Source of the DNA: Gambelia wislizenii
Lineage: Eukaryota > Chordata > Lepidosauria > Squamata > Crotaphytidae
Assembly: GCA_030847615.1 (NCBI GenBank)
Contig: JAUMIR010000004.1
Span: 228,698,501-228,762,500, forward strand
Direction of reading: 5' to 3'
Length of the DNA stretch: 64,000 bases
Shown here piece after piece: positions 21,202-31,905 of this stretch. The notes beneath the pieces were generated by a model, which did no database searches, was not told the origin of the DNA, and worked only from the letters and a program-made list of their open reading frames with translations. The position numbers and the translations under genes were made by a program. Position 1 is the first letter of the stretch. Each line of letters opens with the position of its first letter.

Positions 21202-21782
21202 GGACTTTATCAGACCATCCAAATACATCATCATAAGGATGTCTAATGATCGTAAAAGGGTGCAAGTACCAGATGACATCGCCCTTTTGCGATCATATCC
21301 AGTCTAAATCACATCCTATTGTATTGAGGGCTCAAGCCGTCAATTGATCCCCCATGGTGCTTTTGTGCCAGCATTTCCGGCATTTGAATCCATGCACCAT
21401 TGTATGTGAATGCAGCGTCAATGGTTCGTCTGGCAAGAACACTGCTGTATGAGATCGCAACATCCAGGTAGGTGACACACTTTTTATGACCCTCCCCAGT
21501 TTACTTGGAAGTTTTTAAGTGTGTTTATGTGCTTAGTGTAACTTTTTGTGTGTTATTTTTGGTTTTATTTTTGAATTTTCCATGCTATGTATTCTCATGA
21601 GAATATGCAGGATTTCAACAGAGGAAGTGAACAGAGTTCTGTTCATGCCTCATTCATTGCCAGGAAGCCTTTTGCAGGTATGGCAGGTAAGTGTGGCATG
21701 GGGAGTTCTTTTGCTGGCATAAAAATGGCAGAAGTTATGCAGGCAAAAGAACAGGGTTTAGGGGGATCTTCTGATAAAGTCC
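21202..21782 (+). mobile_element. TIR-family DNA transposon, type A, complete
   Basis: The TIRs are ggactttatcagac and tctgataaagtcc, flanked by ata on both sides (21199-21201 and 21783-21785). At 581 bp it has a hairpin near the 3' end, where gttcttttgctggcataaaa pairs with the gcaggcaaaagaac stretch. Interior landmarks shared with other copies include 'gatcatat', 'ccaggtag' and 'tttttgaatttt'. No coding frame is plausible. Confidence 0.85.
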
Positions 21783-21904
21783 ATAGTCTTGCTGCTGAAG
21801 TTCTCATCAATACAGAAACTGTCTCAGAATGGAGAATAAGCAATGATGGAGAAGAGGCAAGCCTCAACAGGTATAGTTCACCAATTATTAAGGCCTTGTA
21901 GTTG

Positions 21905-22462
21905 TTAACAAGTTGTTAATTGCTGTCAAGTCAACTTTGACTTAAGTGACCCTATGAATGAGAGACCTCCAAGTCACCCTATCATAAATAGCCCTGCTCA
22001 GGTTTTGCAGACTCGGGGACTTGGCTTCCTTGACTGAGTCTATCCATCTGCAATGCAGTCTTCCTCTTTTCCTACTGCATTCTAGCTTGCCAAGTATTAT
22101 TGTCTTTTTTAGTGAGTCATGTCTTCTCAGAATTTTTCAAAAGTATGACAGTCTCAGTTTAGTCATCTTGGCTTCTAGGGAGCGTTAAGGTTTGTTTTGC
22201 TCTAGGACCCATTTATTTCTCTTTTTAGCAATCCACAGTATCCATAGGATTTTTCTCTAGCATCAGATTTCAAATGAGTTGATTTTCTTCCTATCACCTT
22301 TCTTCACTGTCCAGTTTTCACAACTATTGGAAACCATTCTATTTTTCTGTATTCTATCCTAAAAATAGCCTCTTGACCTGAGTAGAGGTTACACACAGGA
22401 CAATCAAAGGCTGTGGCATACCTTTAAGACTAATCCAAAGATTTTCATGATCTACACAATCA

Positions 22463-22463
<1 letters not shown>
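21905..22463 (-). pseudogene. BovB/RTE LINE, C-terminal part (downstream of an L2 insertion)
   Basis: On the minus strand the sequence near 22463-22380 encodes a stretch like DCVDHENLWISLK, which directly follows RT motif A in BovB. It then jumps to the C-terminal region with WIAKKRNKWVLEQNKP, MTKLRLSYF and RRHDSLKKTIILGK, ending near 21905. Several hundred bases of palm are missing, and stops and frameshifts are present. Together with 23550-24243 this is one BovB element interrupted by an L2. Confidence 0.82.
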
Positions 22464-22503
<40 letters not shown>

Positions 22504-23549
22504 TTTTATTTCTATCCCGCCCCTCTGCAACGCAATTGGGGCGGCTTACAATATAAAAACTCCAGAATCACAATACCCTAGCCCACCCACCCCTTAAAAT
22601 AATATTAAATTATGAAGGATTAAAAACATGCAATAATTAAATATATATATAAATTAGAAGAAAAAAATAAATTAAATTAATTAAATTAAATTAAATTCAG
22701 TAAAACATTCAATCATAGCCTAGAAAGGACAGCTGAGTCTTGGGCCGGGATAATTATTCAGGAAAGGCCTGCCTGAAAAGATCCGTCTTGACAGCTTTTT
22801 AAAAGCTGTCTAAGGTGGTAATAAGACAGATCTCGTCCGGCAGGCCATTCCATAATCTGGGAGCAGCAGCAGAGAAGGCCCTCTGGGAGGTCACCGACAG
22901 CCTTGTTTTCATAGGCTGTAACAGATTCCTCCCAGAGGACCGAAGTGCGTGGGGAGGGTCGTATGGAAGGAGGCGGTCCCGGAGGTAAGTTGGACCCAAG
23001 CCATGTAGGGCTTTAAAGGTCATAACCAACACCTTGTACTGTGCCCGGAAACTAATAGGCAGCCAGTGGAGAGCTTTTAGCACCGGTGTTATATGCTCTC
23101 TTCTGGAAACGCCAGAAATCAACCTGGCTGCCATGTTCTGGACTAGCTGAAGTTTCCGAGTCAAGCACAAGGGTAGCCCCATGTAGAGCACATTACAGAA
23201 ATCCAGGCGGGAGGTTACCAGTGCATGTACCACAGTTTTGAGGTCCCTAGTTTCCAGGAAAGGGCGCGGCTGGCGTACCAGCCGAAGTTGATAACAGGCA
23301 TTCCTGACCGTCGCATTAACCTGATTAGTCATCTGGAGCGACGGGTCCAGGAGCACCCCCAGACTGCAAACACAATCCTTGGAGGAGAGTGTAGTTCCAT
23401 CCAGGATTGGAGTTTGTATTCCCAGACCTGGTTTTGGGCCTGTAACTGTTAGTACCTCCGTTTTGTCTGGATTCAGTCTCAATTTGTTTTCCCTCATCCA
23501 GTCCATTACTGCTTTAAGACAATCATTGAGAGGAGAGATACCATCTGAA
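22464..23549 (-). mobile_element. L2-like LINE inserted into BovB, 5'-truncated
   Basis: The 3' end on the minus strand is 'gtaagccgccccaattgcg...gaggggcgggatag' followed by an (ATT)n tail (plus 22464-22502). The coding part, 22799-23549, begins within the segment after the YVDD box. It is flanked by BovB sequence on both sides, with degenerate ttgac/ttgat at the junctions as a possible target duplication. Confidence 0.88.
22799..23548 (-). pseudogene. L2-like RT C-terminal fragment
   Basis: The open frame starts MDWMRENKLRLNPDKTEVL and includes LGVLLDPSLQM, TSRLDFCNVLYMGLP, HITPVLKALHWLPI and RAFSAAAPRLWNGLP, ending in SF-stop. These blocks are the post-palm region of L2-clade reverse transcriptases. 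A TAA follows SF, and beyond it the frame continues as KAVKTDLFRQAFPE. The L2 copy at 40785 has a stop at the same codon. The catalytic core is missing. Confidence 0.88.
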
Positions 23550-24243
23550 GTCGAAGGCTATGCTATAATCTATAAAGCACATGCTGATTTTCTTTTTGAA
23601 ATCCTTTAGTGTGGTCTAGTGTGATTTAGAGAACAGGATCTAATGTATGTTTGCAATATGATTCCTTCTGCCTCTACCTTTCCTGAACCCAGCTTGGACA
23701 TTTGGTCACTCCATATATGGTAAAAGTCTTTGCTATAGAATTTTGAGTACCACTTTGCTTGCATGGGAGATTAATGCAGTGATCCTGTGGTTACTGCAAT
23801 CCCCGATGTCCCTTTTCTTGGGGAGTGGAATGTATATCGACCATTTCCAGTCTGTGGAACATTGTTTCATTTTCCATATTTGTTGACAGATTTTAGTTAG
23901 AACTAGAATAGATTCTGTCTCTGTAGCTTGAAGCAGCTCTATTGGTATGCAATCTGTTCTTGGTGATTTATTTTCTCCCAAGTGCTATGAGTGCAGCTTC
24001 CAATTTACTTTCTGAAATTGTATGTTCATCTTCAAATGGCACTTCCTTGAATTAATCTGTCATGAATCATTCATCTTTTTTATTAGGTTCTTCCATGTAT
24101 TGTTTCTATCAGCTTTTTATTTGTACTTGCTCGTGTAATGTGTTCCCCTGCCGGTTGTAGAGCATCCCCACTCTACGTTTAAATTTTCCTTTTATTTCTT
24201 GGATTTTGTGGAATAGACCTACCACATTACTTTTCAAAATACC
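23550..24243 (-). pseudogene. BovB/RTE LINE, RT N-terminal part (upstream of the L2 insertion)
   Basis: The minus-strand frame at 23733-23981 reads SPRTDCIPIELLQATE then DWKWSIYIPLPKKRD, characteristic of BovB RT. Further downstream come QAGFRKGRGRRNHIANIH and CFIDYSIAF, the latter being motif A, where the L2 insertion cuts. Upstream sequence to about 24243 fits the linker before RT. Multiple frameshifts make it a pseudogene. Confidence 0.83.
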
Positions 24244-24284
24244 TGCAACTAACTCAATGGGTCCAAACTCCAAATTATTTCTTG

Positions 24285-25081
24285 ACTCTCTCTGGCTTTT
24301 TTTCGCAAACGAAGATTCAGGAAGGACTCATCCCACGCTTTCTGCAAGTGCGCTGATGACCGAAAAGGCCAATCCGAGATAAACAAGTCTGGTTGCAGAA
24401 AGCACAGCAGAAGGTCTCCTTGGGTGATGTTTCCAGGTTGTGATTCTTTCTGCGTTCTCATTTCTCTTCAAGACTTGTTCGGCATGAGTTCTCAAATAAG
24501 GCTGCAGCATTGTGGATAGTGCGTCTCCATGCCTCCCGATGTGAGGCCAGGGCGGACCATTGTTGGTGATCAATTTGGCCGAGCCTGAAATGTTGTTTCA
24601 GGGAGTCCTTGTATCTTTTTTTGGAGCACCCCCTTACGCTGACCCGTGGCGAGTTCACCGTAGAGTACTATTTTGGGGAGGCGATGGTCCTCCATCCTAG
24701 AAACGTGCCCTGCCCAGCGCAGCTGTGTTCTCAATATCATGGCCTCAATGCTGGTGATCCCTGCTTGCTCAAGGACAGAAATATTCGTCACATAGTCAGT
24801 CCAGTGTATATTTAGGATTGTGCGTATATAGCACTGATGAAAGCGTTCGAGGAGTCGTAGGTGGTGGCGATAGGTGACCCATGTTTCAGATCCATAAAGG
24901 CGAATAGACAGTACAATGGCTCTATACACACTGATTTTTGTGCTTTGCCTCAGGTGTTTATTACTCCATACTCTTTTGTGAAGTCTTCCAAATGCACTAT
25001 GGCTTTGCTAATCTGTGATCGATCTCTTTGTCAATCTTGGCATCTGAGGAGATGATGCTTCCCAGGTGGGTGAACTGCTGA
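24285..25081 (-). mobile_element. Non-LTR retrotransposon with zinc-finger-like C-terminus, copy A
   Basis: It shares its 3' end with copies at 29479 and 56041: a (GA)n tail (CT on plus) joined to 'aagccaaagagag'-type sequence. It encodes blocks such as SETWVTYRHHLRLLERFHQ, ILNIHWTDYVTN, RWAGHVSRMEDHRLPK and a C-terminal finger, spread over three frames (24249-24929), so it is frameshifted. It is 5'-truncated at about 25081. I cannot place the clade; it is not CR1, L2 or BovB. Confidence 0.82.
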
Positions 25082-25362
25082 ACTTGACTACTTGGCCAAG
25101 ATATAGCCATGGTACAGATAGATGTCAGTGAGGTGACAGGTAAGGCCTGAGGAAAATTTTGAAATCATTCCAGAGAATGGTAGGCCACACACACCCATAG
25201 TGGAAACTCTCCAGAATCTATAACACCTACCTAAAAATATGGGTGGAATTCACTATCACAGCTACAGATGTATAACCTCAAGTTTCAGATCAATAAAGAT
25301 CCATCTTCATGAACACTATGTAGCCATAATAATGGGACTGTTGCCACAATTTGTGGATGCTC
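25082..25362. other. Unique sequence
   Basis: No gene or repeat recognised. Confidence 0.35.
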
Positions 25363-25633
25363 TCCCAAACCTACTTTACCAGGCCACTGCCAGACTGGGT
25401 GAAGAAAGTCCATTCAGCTGATGATGAGTGCCCAGGAGGATGATGTTTCCATACATATCTGCCAGCCAGCAAGGCTGCAACAATCAGAAGCAGGATCCCT
25501 GTCACAAGTCCTCGTTGCAGCCTCATTGGCTGGTGGGAGGGGTGGAAACATCTTCCTCCTGTGCCCTGATCACCAGCTGAATAAACCTCCCTTGTGCAAT
25601 CCAGCGGCTGCCTGGTAAAGTAGGTTTGAGGGG
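25363..25633. mobile_element. Foldback element, unrelated to the ggagatttt family
   Basis: Arms of about 120 bp pair with each other. Left carries 'aacctactttaccaggc', 'attcagctgatgatgag' and 'aggaggatgatgtttcca'; the complements of related strings lie in the right arm, ending 'gcctggtaaagtaggttt'. The centre is near 25500. It has no coding capacity. I could not identify a target duplication. Confidence 0.72.
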
Positions 25634-26935
25634 ATCAGGCCAGGACATGCTACTTAGATACATAACTAAGTAGGTGATGTCGAGTTTCAGCCTATATAAT
25701 TTTATGAGAGGCATGATGCTTTTTTACTTGGAGGAAAGGTTAGGCAAGTGACAGTCCACAAGAGCACTAAGAACAAAAGAACTAAGAATATGTATTGGAA
25801 GTCCCTACCATTGTATTTACAGAAGCTTTGCATCAGCCCAAGAACCCATTAAAGGTATGTCTGCCTTACACAGATTAAGATGCAAGTGAACAATGCATAG
25901 ACAATTTATTTACCTTATTAATTCGGTGATGTTTGGATCTAGTTTTCTAATTTAAGCTTGGTTTGATTTTGCATTACTAGTTAATTACAAACTCTGGCAA
26001 GAAGACAAAAGAAGCAAGCCTCATTATCCTTTTCCAGGTCCAAGCTTCCAAGAAAAGTAAAAGTAAAACACAGATAAAGAACACATTGCAAAGTGTGTTA
26101 AGCATTTTCCAGGCAGGCAGAGAACAAATCCACTTTTACCACTTCATGTCTTTACAAGAGAAGCCCATCCATTAACATGGGAAACTGCTTGTTTGCATTT
26201 CTTAACAGCTGACATTTGTAACTTTCCAAGGAAAGTGAAGGGCATCTCATTGCTTCCTTGTTTAAAGCAGTGTAGAAATAATGGGGATGATCCGGAATTG
26301 GAGCTAATTTCCTTTGTCTTCTATTCAGCTGATAATGGCGGGATGTGTGGGATGTTAAAGGCCAGGCAGAGGAGGTGACCTGGAGATGACTCCATTCTTC
26401 TGAGGTTTATCAAAGGCTCCTGTCAGTCAAAGGCATGCTGGGAGACTGGGGACTGGCCATCTGGTCCAAAGTTAATCAAAGAGGAAAAAGCAGAGTAAGG
26501 CAGTGGATGGGGAGGGGGGTATCACTGCACTGTCATTTTTTGTGCATGGTGGAAGGAAACGAGTTTTAACTGCTTGGCAGTTCTTGCAGCACATGGGCCT
26601 GGTGGTGGTGGGATCACCAGCAGGATGGAGGGTTTTATTTAATATGGATACGCGGCAAGATGATCTTGTGTCAGATTTCAGTGGCAACCCTGAAAGTCAC
26701 TCATGCTGTTAGCTATTCAGAGGAGCAACAGAACAGTTTCACTTACTTGAAGAAAGAAAGCAAAGAGCTGGTTCGCTATGGGGAGCCAATTTGAAATTCA
26801 AACCAGTTTTCTATTTTAAAGCTAGAAATCTTTTCATCGTCGTCATGTTTATTACAAGCCTTAATCAGTTTCTACAACAAAACTGGTTAAAACACCACCA
26901 CTGCCAACAATGCTGTACACCTACTCTCTTTATAC
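25634..26935. other. Repeat-poor stretch, no gene seen
   Basis: Open frames of 60-70 codons near 26193-26712 have no recognisable domain and lack a consistent partner exon. Confidence 0.35.
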
Positions 26936-27071
26936 CAGTGGTTTTCAACCTTTGGTCCTCCATCTGTTTTGGGCTTTAACTCCCAAAAGCACCAGCCAGT
27001 ATGGTCAATGTTCAAGAATTCTGGGAGCTGAAGTATCAAACATCTGGAGCATCAAAGGTTGAAAACCAGTG
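26936..27071. mobile_element. hAT-type MITE
   Basis: The ends are cagtggttttcaacctttgg and the complementary atcaaaggttgaaaaccagtg; such CAGTGGTTnTCAACC ends are typical of hAT elements. Flanking octamers ctttatac and ctctggac match at 5 of 8 positions, a decayed 8-bp duplication. The interior is partly palindromic. Confidence 0.8.
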
Positions 27072-27767
27072 CTCTGGACCTCAAGGTCATGACACACCTG
27101 GCTGAGGCTTGTCTATACCATGAAAATACTCCTCATAGAATTCGAGGAGACTACCTTTTGTCCCAATGAAACCCCACATCATTTTGCCATATTCAGAAGG
27201 AGGGAGGCAACAAATTCCAAATACTTTGTGGAAAAGCTTTTGCAGCTTTCCTTGAATTTTAAAAAGAAACTCCAAAGGAAATGCTCATTCCCGCTTGTTG
27301 GGACAACTAATTCACTTTGCTTCACTTTCCAAATAAGAGTGGAAGTGGCAAGCTGCTGGTCAGATGAGCGCAGGGGGTGGACCTTGCTGGCATGTTGGAT
27401 TTTCGCCATAGCAATTGTGCACTGAAGTGATGAAACAGCTTTTCTTCTTTTTTTTTCTGCTTTTTTAAATCAGAAGATCACACCTTGGATTTGCTTTTTT
27501 TTTAAAAAAAAAGCTGTTTGGCAGCAGCAACTGGTGACAATAAAAATGCAAGCAATTCATTTGCGCCCACCATCTTGATTAACAGGCATGCCCATTTGAG
27601 CAACAAATGCATATGGCTTTTTGTGCCTGCCATCTTGGGGAAAAACTGTGGACACAAATGAAAGCTGCTGAGAATTGGCATTACTACACATCAATCTGCA
27701 TTATATTGTCTCCTATAGATAAGCTCCTGGTCTGCTGTGAATGCTGATGTTCTGGAAAGGTTTAGAG
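27072..27767. other. Unique sequence, no gene seen
   Basis: It holds T/A runs near 27447-27510. The frame at 27120-27425 shows no recognisable domain. Confidence 0.35.
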
Positions 27768-27957
27768 CAGTGCTTCTTAAGCTATGTCATGTGCAGGGTG
27801 GGCAGGTTTTTCTCCCCAGTGTGCTAGGGCCAGCCATTATATTTGTGCCTATTGGCTACAGTTGTTTTTTTCCTGTCCTGTTTTTTCCAATGTTGATTGG
27901 CAGCCAATGGCTTGTGGACCAGCACTAGTTTACAGATCACCATTTTGAGTAGCTCTG
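27768..27957. mobile_element. Non-autonomous hAT element (probable)
   Basis: It starts cagtgcttcttaagc and ends ttttgagtagctctg, an imperfect inverted pair of CAGNGCTNCTNAA type. Flanking octamers gtttagag and gtttacaa match at 6 of 8 positions, consistent with a hAT target duplication. Confidence 0.6.
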
Positions 27958-27962
27958 GTTTA

Positions 27963-28530
27963 CAAGGTCTGTCTATTAAATAATGAGGCTGATACAATAA
28001 GCCATCTTTATTTATATGTATTACAATTCTAATGCTTGTCCCCTTCAGTATACTCCCCATTCACATTCACATACCAATGCACTCTTGTTTTCCACTGGAG
28101 GCATGGAGCAGATCAGTTTCTGTCAGCTGTTTCAATACATCTACCATTTTCTTCTTTACTGCATCAATTGACTCAATGGACACTGAGTCAGTGGTCTTCT
28201 CGAATAATCTGGCTTATTTTTTCCCAAAGTTCTTTAGTTCTTGAAGTGGAAGGTCATCCAGGGCATTCATCGTCTTCCACATTCTCACATCCTTCTCTGA
28301 AACTTTTGTGCCACTCAAACACATGTGCACAAGACATGTGGTCTTCCCTGTAGGCTTCAGTAAGCATTTGAAAAGATTCCGTTGGTGTTTTGTTCAATTA
28401 TACTAAAAATTTCAAATTGACACATTGCTCGACTTTTCAACTTGGCATTTTTCCGGCTCACAAAATACAATGTAGCTGCTTTAAATGATGACTTACAATT
28501 AACTGAATGGCTGAGAGTGTTGAAATCACC
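27963..28530 (-). mobile_element. Mariner-like transposon, internally deleted
   Basis: The plus-strand edge 'ggtctgtctattaaataatg' lies just after a TA, as expected for a mariner end. The other TIR is not found, so the 5' end is lost or truncated near 28530. The remainder encodes pieces of a mariner transposase. Confidence 0.78.
28020..28448 (-). pseudogene. Mariner transposase remnant
   Basis: From a start near 28448 the minus strand encodes KVEQ, KTPTESFQMLTEAYREDH and FEWHKSFREGCENVEDDE, followed by PSTSRTKELWEKI. This is the helix-turn-helix DNA-binding half of mariner transposases. The sequence then jumps to a C-terminal-like stretch with VNGEYTEGD near 28030. The D,D(34)D catalytic region between them is deleted, and several stops interrupt the frame. 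Intact mariner transposases are about 340 aa; this keeps well under half. Confidence 0.78.
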
Positions 28531-28669
28531 CCCCAAAAATTCCTCAAAGTTGTTTTTTTTTAAATAAAAAAAATAGGTTTGGGGGGAATTGGGGGGCTTC
28601 AAAGAATTCAGTTAGGGATCCCAAGGGCCACATACGCTGCACTTTGTCCACTCCTGTTCTAAGCCATTT

Positions 28670-28810
28670 AAAGGTTAAAACCAGCATCTTGAATTGACCC
28701 TGAGAACAAATTAATAACCAGTGTTGATCAAACAAAAGGGGTGTAATATGTCTTGAAGCCCTCACTCTAATTAACATCCTGGCAGCAGTGTTTTGTACCA
28801 GTCACATTAT
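28670..28810 (-). pseudogene. Fragment of an L2-type LINE RT C-terminus
   Basis: The minus-strand frame reads LVQNTAARMLIR, HITPLLFDQHWLLI and QFKMLVLTFKWL, matching the post-palm block seen in the L2 copies at 22799 and 39293. It is about 140 bp and decayed. Confidence 0.68.
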
Positions 28811-29478
28811 GAAATCACTTGCAAAGGGCAGGGTTGTATAGTAGTTACAATAGTATACACTTCATGACTACAGTAAAGTCCCACTTAATCAGGGAAGTTT
28901 TCAGTTGGTATCTGGGAGAAAATGCTTGTTGCCATTGCTCCTGTGACACTGCATCTAACAGGAGTGCTGAGTCAACCTGCACCCGAAACGATGGCTTTAT
29001 TTTTCAGAAACTGGAAACCTATCCAAGAAATCAATCTTATCCAAGATAGACTACACCATAACTAGGTAATACACCAAATGCACTTAGGACAATTTATACC
29101 TAGCTCCTGTGCAAGTTTTCTTGTCCCACTCAATCTATTGGGTCATATTACCATGTGAATTTAAATAGGATCACACCTTTTAGCCTATTAATTTTTCCCC
29201 AAGAAGAGCATCTGAAGAGCAGCAGAAAAAGAAGTTGCTCCAAGGCTTTTATCTATGAATTAAAAATTAACAATTCACCAGTTCCAGATAATACCCACCT
29301 GAGAATTCTTAAATAACTCAAATGCAAAATTGCTGATATTCTAACAACAACAAATACAACTTGTCCCTAAAATCAGCATCTGTCCCAGAGGATTGGAAAG
29401 CAGCCACCAGTTTGTTTTTTGAGATCCAAGCTTAACTTCTTTTCTGGATAAATTGGTACAAAGCATGATTACATATAT
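28811..29478. other. Unique sequence, no gene seen
   Basis: No recognisable feature. Confidence 0.35.
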
Positions 29479-30389
29479 CTCCTCTCTCTCTCTGGCTTTT
29501 CTTCGCAAACGAAGATTCAGGAAGGACTCATCCCGCGCTTTCTGCAAGCGCGCTGATGACTAAAAAGGCCAATCCGAGATAAACAAGTCCGGTTGCAAAA
29601 AGCACAGCAGAAGGTCTCCTTGTGTGATGTTTTTGGGTTGTGATTCTTTCTGCGTTGTCGTTTCTCTTCAAGACTTGTTCGTCGTGAGTTCTCAAATAAG
29701 GCTGCAGCATTGTGGATAGTGCGTCTCCATGCCTCCCGATGTGAGGCCAGGGCGGGCCACTGTTGGTGATCAATTTGGCCAAGCCTGAGATGTTGTTTCA
29801 GGGAGTCTTTGTATCGCTTTTTTGGAGCGCCCCTCTTACGCTGACCCGTGGCGAGTTCACCGTAGAGTAGTATTTTTGGGAGGTGATGGTCCTCCATCCT
29901 AGAAACGTGCCCTGCCCAGCGCAGCTGTGTTCTCAATATCATGGCCTCAATGCTGGTGATCCCTGCTTGCTCAAGGACAGCAACATTCGTCACATAGTCA
30001 GTCCAGTGTATATTTAGGATTGTGCGTAGACAGCGCTGATGAAAGCGCTCGAGGAGTCGTAGGTGGTGGCGATAGGTGACCCATGTTTCAGATCCATAAA
30101 GGAGGATAGACAGTACGATGGCTCTATACACACTGATTTTTGTGCTTTGCCTCAGGTGTTTATTGCTCCAGACTCTTTTGTGAAGTCTTCCAAATGCACT
30201 ATATGCCTTTGCTAATCTGTGATCGATCTCTTTGTCAATCTTGGCATCTGAGGAGATGATGCTTCCCAGGTGGGTGAACTGCTGAACGGACTTGAGCACT
30301 GATTTGCCGACGGCAATGTGGGGATGGTGGTGTTCGTCCTGTGGTGCAGGCTGGTAAAGAACTTCTGTTTTCTTCAGGTTGACTTCTAC
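29479..30389 (-). mobile_element. Non-LTR retrotransposon with zinc-finger-like C-terminus, copy B
   Basis: This is the best-preserved of three copies. It ends 3' in (GA)n (CT on plus at 29479-29490) and is 5'-truncated near 30389, within the post-catalytic RT region. It is collinear with copies A and C. Confidence 0.88.
29517..30299 (-). pseudogene. LINE copy B: RT C-terminal domain with Cys/His finger
   Basis: A 260-codon open frame starts within FTHLGSIISSDAKIDKEIDH. It continues with VYRAIVLSILLYGSETW, ILNIHWTDYVTN, LRWAGHVSRMEDHHLPK and KRYKDSLKQHLRLGQIDHQQ. It ends with a C2H2-like finger, CAFCNRTC...SHQRAC, at about residues 231-252. Such a finger probably binds nucleic acid during integration. 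The RT palm and any endonuclease are missing through 5' truncation, but this part has stayed open and suggests a relatively young copy. The clade is uncertain; the SETW and WAGHVSRM blocks occur in several RTE- and I-group elements. Confidence 0.82.
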
Positions 30390-31756
30390 TTATTAAGTAA
30401 AAGTATATAGTTTTGCACAGGACAGAATAGTCTGCTATTCTGTTCCTTCAAGCAACAATACACAGCTGTCAGGGTTGGAGATGTTGTGCTAACCCAACAT
30501 GAGTGATATCATAGCCACTGGCATCTGAAAGGTACACACCTTGCCATGTTGTACCCCTACAACCCTCTATGGGAGAGGTGAATCCATATCATGAATGTGA
30601 AGCTTCAAACTATACCAATTACAAATCTGTTCACTGATTCAGAATGTCTGCAACCTAATGACTGAAGATGGTATGGCAGACCTCAAACACATGGATATAT
30701 TTAAACTAACTGAAAATAATTAATGCATTTAAAACATCAAACTCCAAGTTGCACACCCTAGGTTTTCCTTGGCGTGCACACCTACTTTCAGCTGTCTAGG
30801 TGTCATGAGCTTGGAGCTATAACTACTACAAACAGACATCTTTGGAAGAAGAGGAGGAGGAGGAGGAGAGATAGCAGCAGTAGCAGCAGTTTATTTATAT
30901 TCCCCTTTTTCCTCAAGACTTGGACACAGTGAAGTTCCTATGGTTTTATATCATGCAATTTAATCTCTTCATAAATGATCTGTAGTTAGGAATCTTGAGT
31001 CACTTACAAGTTGATTATTTTCCTCTGTGGAATTGTACATAGTGGCTCCAAACTAAGCCTGTGTTAGGGCTTTATCACACCACTAGCCTGTGTTAGGGCT
31101 TTATCACACCAGACTGTTTTCTCACAGCAATCATGTTGTGAAGAGAACAGGAAAATCCCAGTTTGAAAATGTTCCATATCACATTTCTCTGCAATTACAC
31201 AAGTGTGCTGTGACATTGCTGCTTTGGAAATCCATGGTCACTTCTGCACTGGTTCTGTAACCCCACTGTATGCCCTACTCAGCACATGCATGCTTTTCAA
31301 ATTTTTACTTTATTTTTTTCCATGATTCCGTAATTACAGGAAAACAATAAAAATGTTTTTATTTTATCATTTTGCCATAATTACACAATCATATCAAAAA
31401 TAAAAATACTGAAAGGCACAGAGTAAAAACAACCTTAGCCTACTTGAGAATAGTTAGGGGGAGAGATGGAGAGATGAGAAGAATCACACCCTCTCATGCC
31501 ACATAACAGCTGTCATACTGGTACTGCAGCAGAAGGGACCTGTTGCACCAGGGGGACTAATGGAATAGCAGTGATATTGGGAGCTATTGACACGTTTCCC
31601 CTGTCAATGAAAAGGTGTGCTACAGAAACAAATGAAATGCAAAGCAGCAACAGGATAGACACAATGTTGTGTGATAAGTACTGGCCAAATATGTTAATAT
31701 CTTGCTGCAATTGTGAAATACCAGTCTCATGTGATCAAGTCCACAGTCATGACCAT
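30390..31756. other. Mostly unannotated; tandem duplication at 31056-31113
   Basis: No gene is seen. A GA-rich simple run lies near 30849-30870. A 29-bp unit beginning agcctgtgttagggctttat occurs twice in tandem at 31056 and 31085. 31490-31750 has weak similarity to the type A interior (cctgtcaatgaaaagg), but I cannot define ends. Confidence 0.4.
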
Positions 31757-31905
31757 GGACTTTATCAGACACACTAAATACGGTGTCATAACAACACCAC
31801 ATAAATGCAAAATGGTGCGTATATCAGACAACGATGTCCTTTCACATTTATGTCTTGTCAAAAGCCATTCTGTTTTATCTATTGTTAATAGATAATAGAT
31901 AATAG
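31757..31905 (+). mobile_element. TIR-family type A fragment
   Basis: It begins ggactttatcagacac and continues with 'ccacataaatgcaaaatggtg...atatcagacaacgatgtcc', collinear with the first 150 bp of the copies at 55709 and 63606, then loses similarity. Confidence 0.55.
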
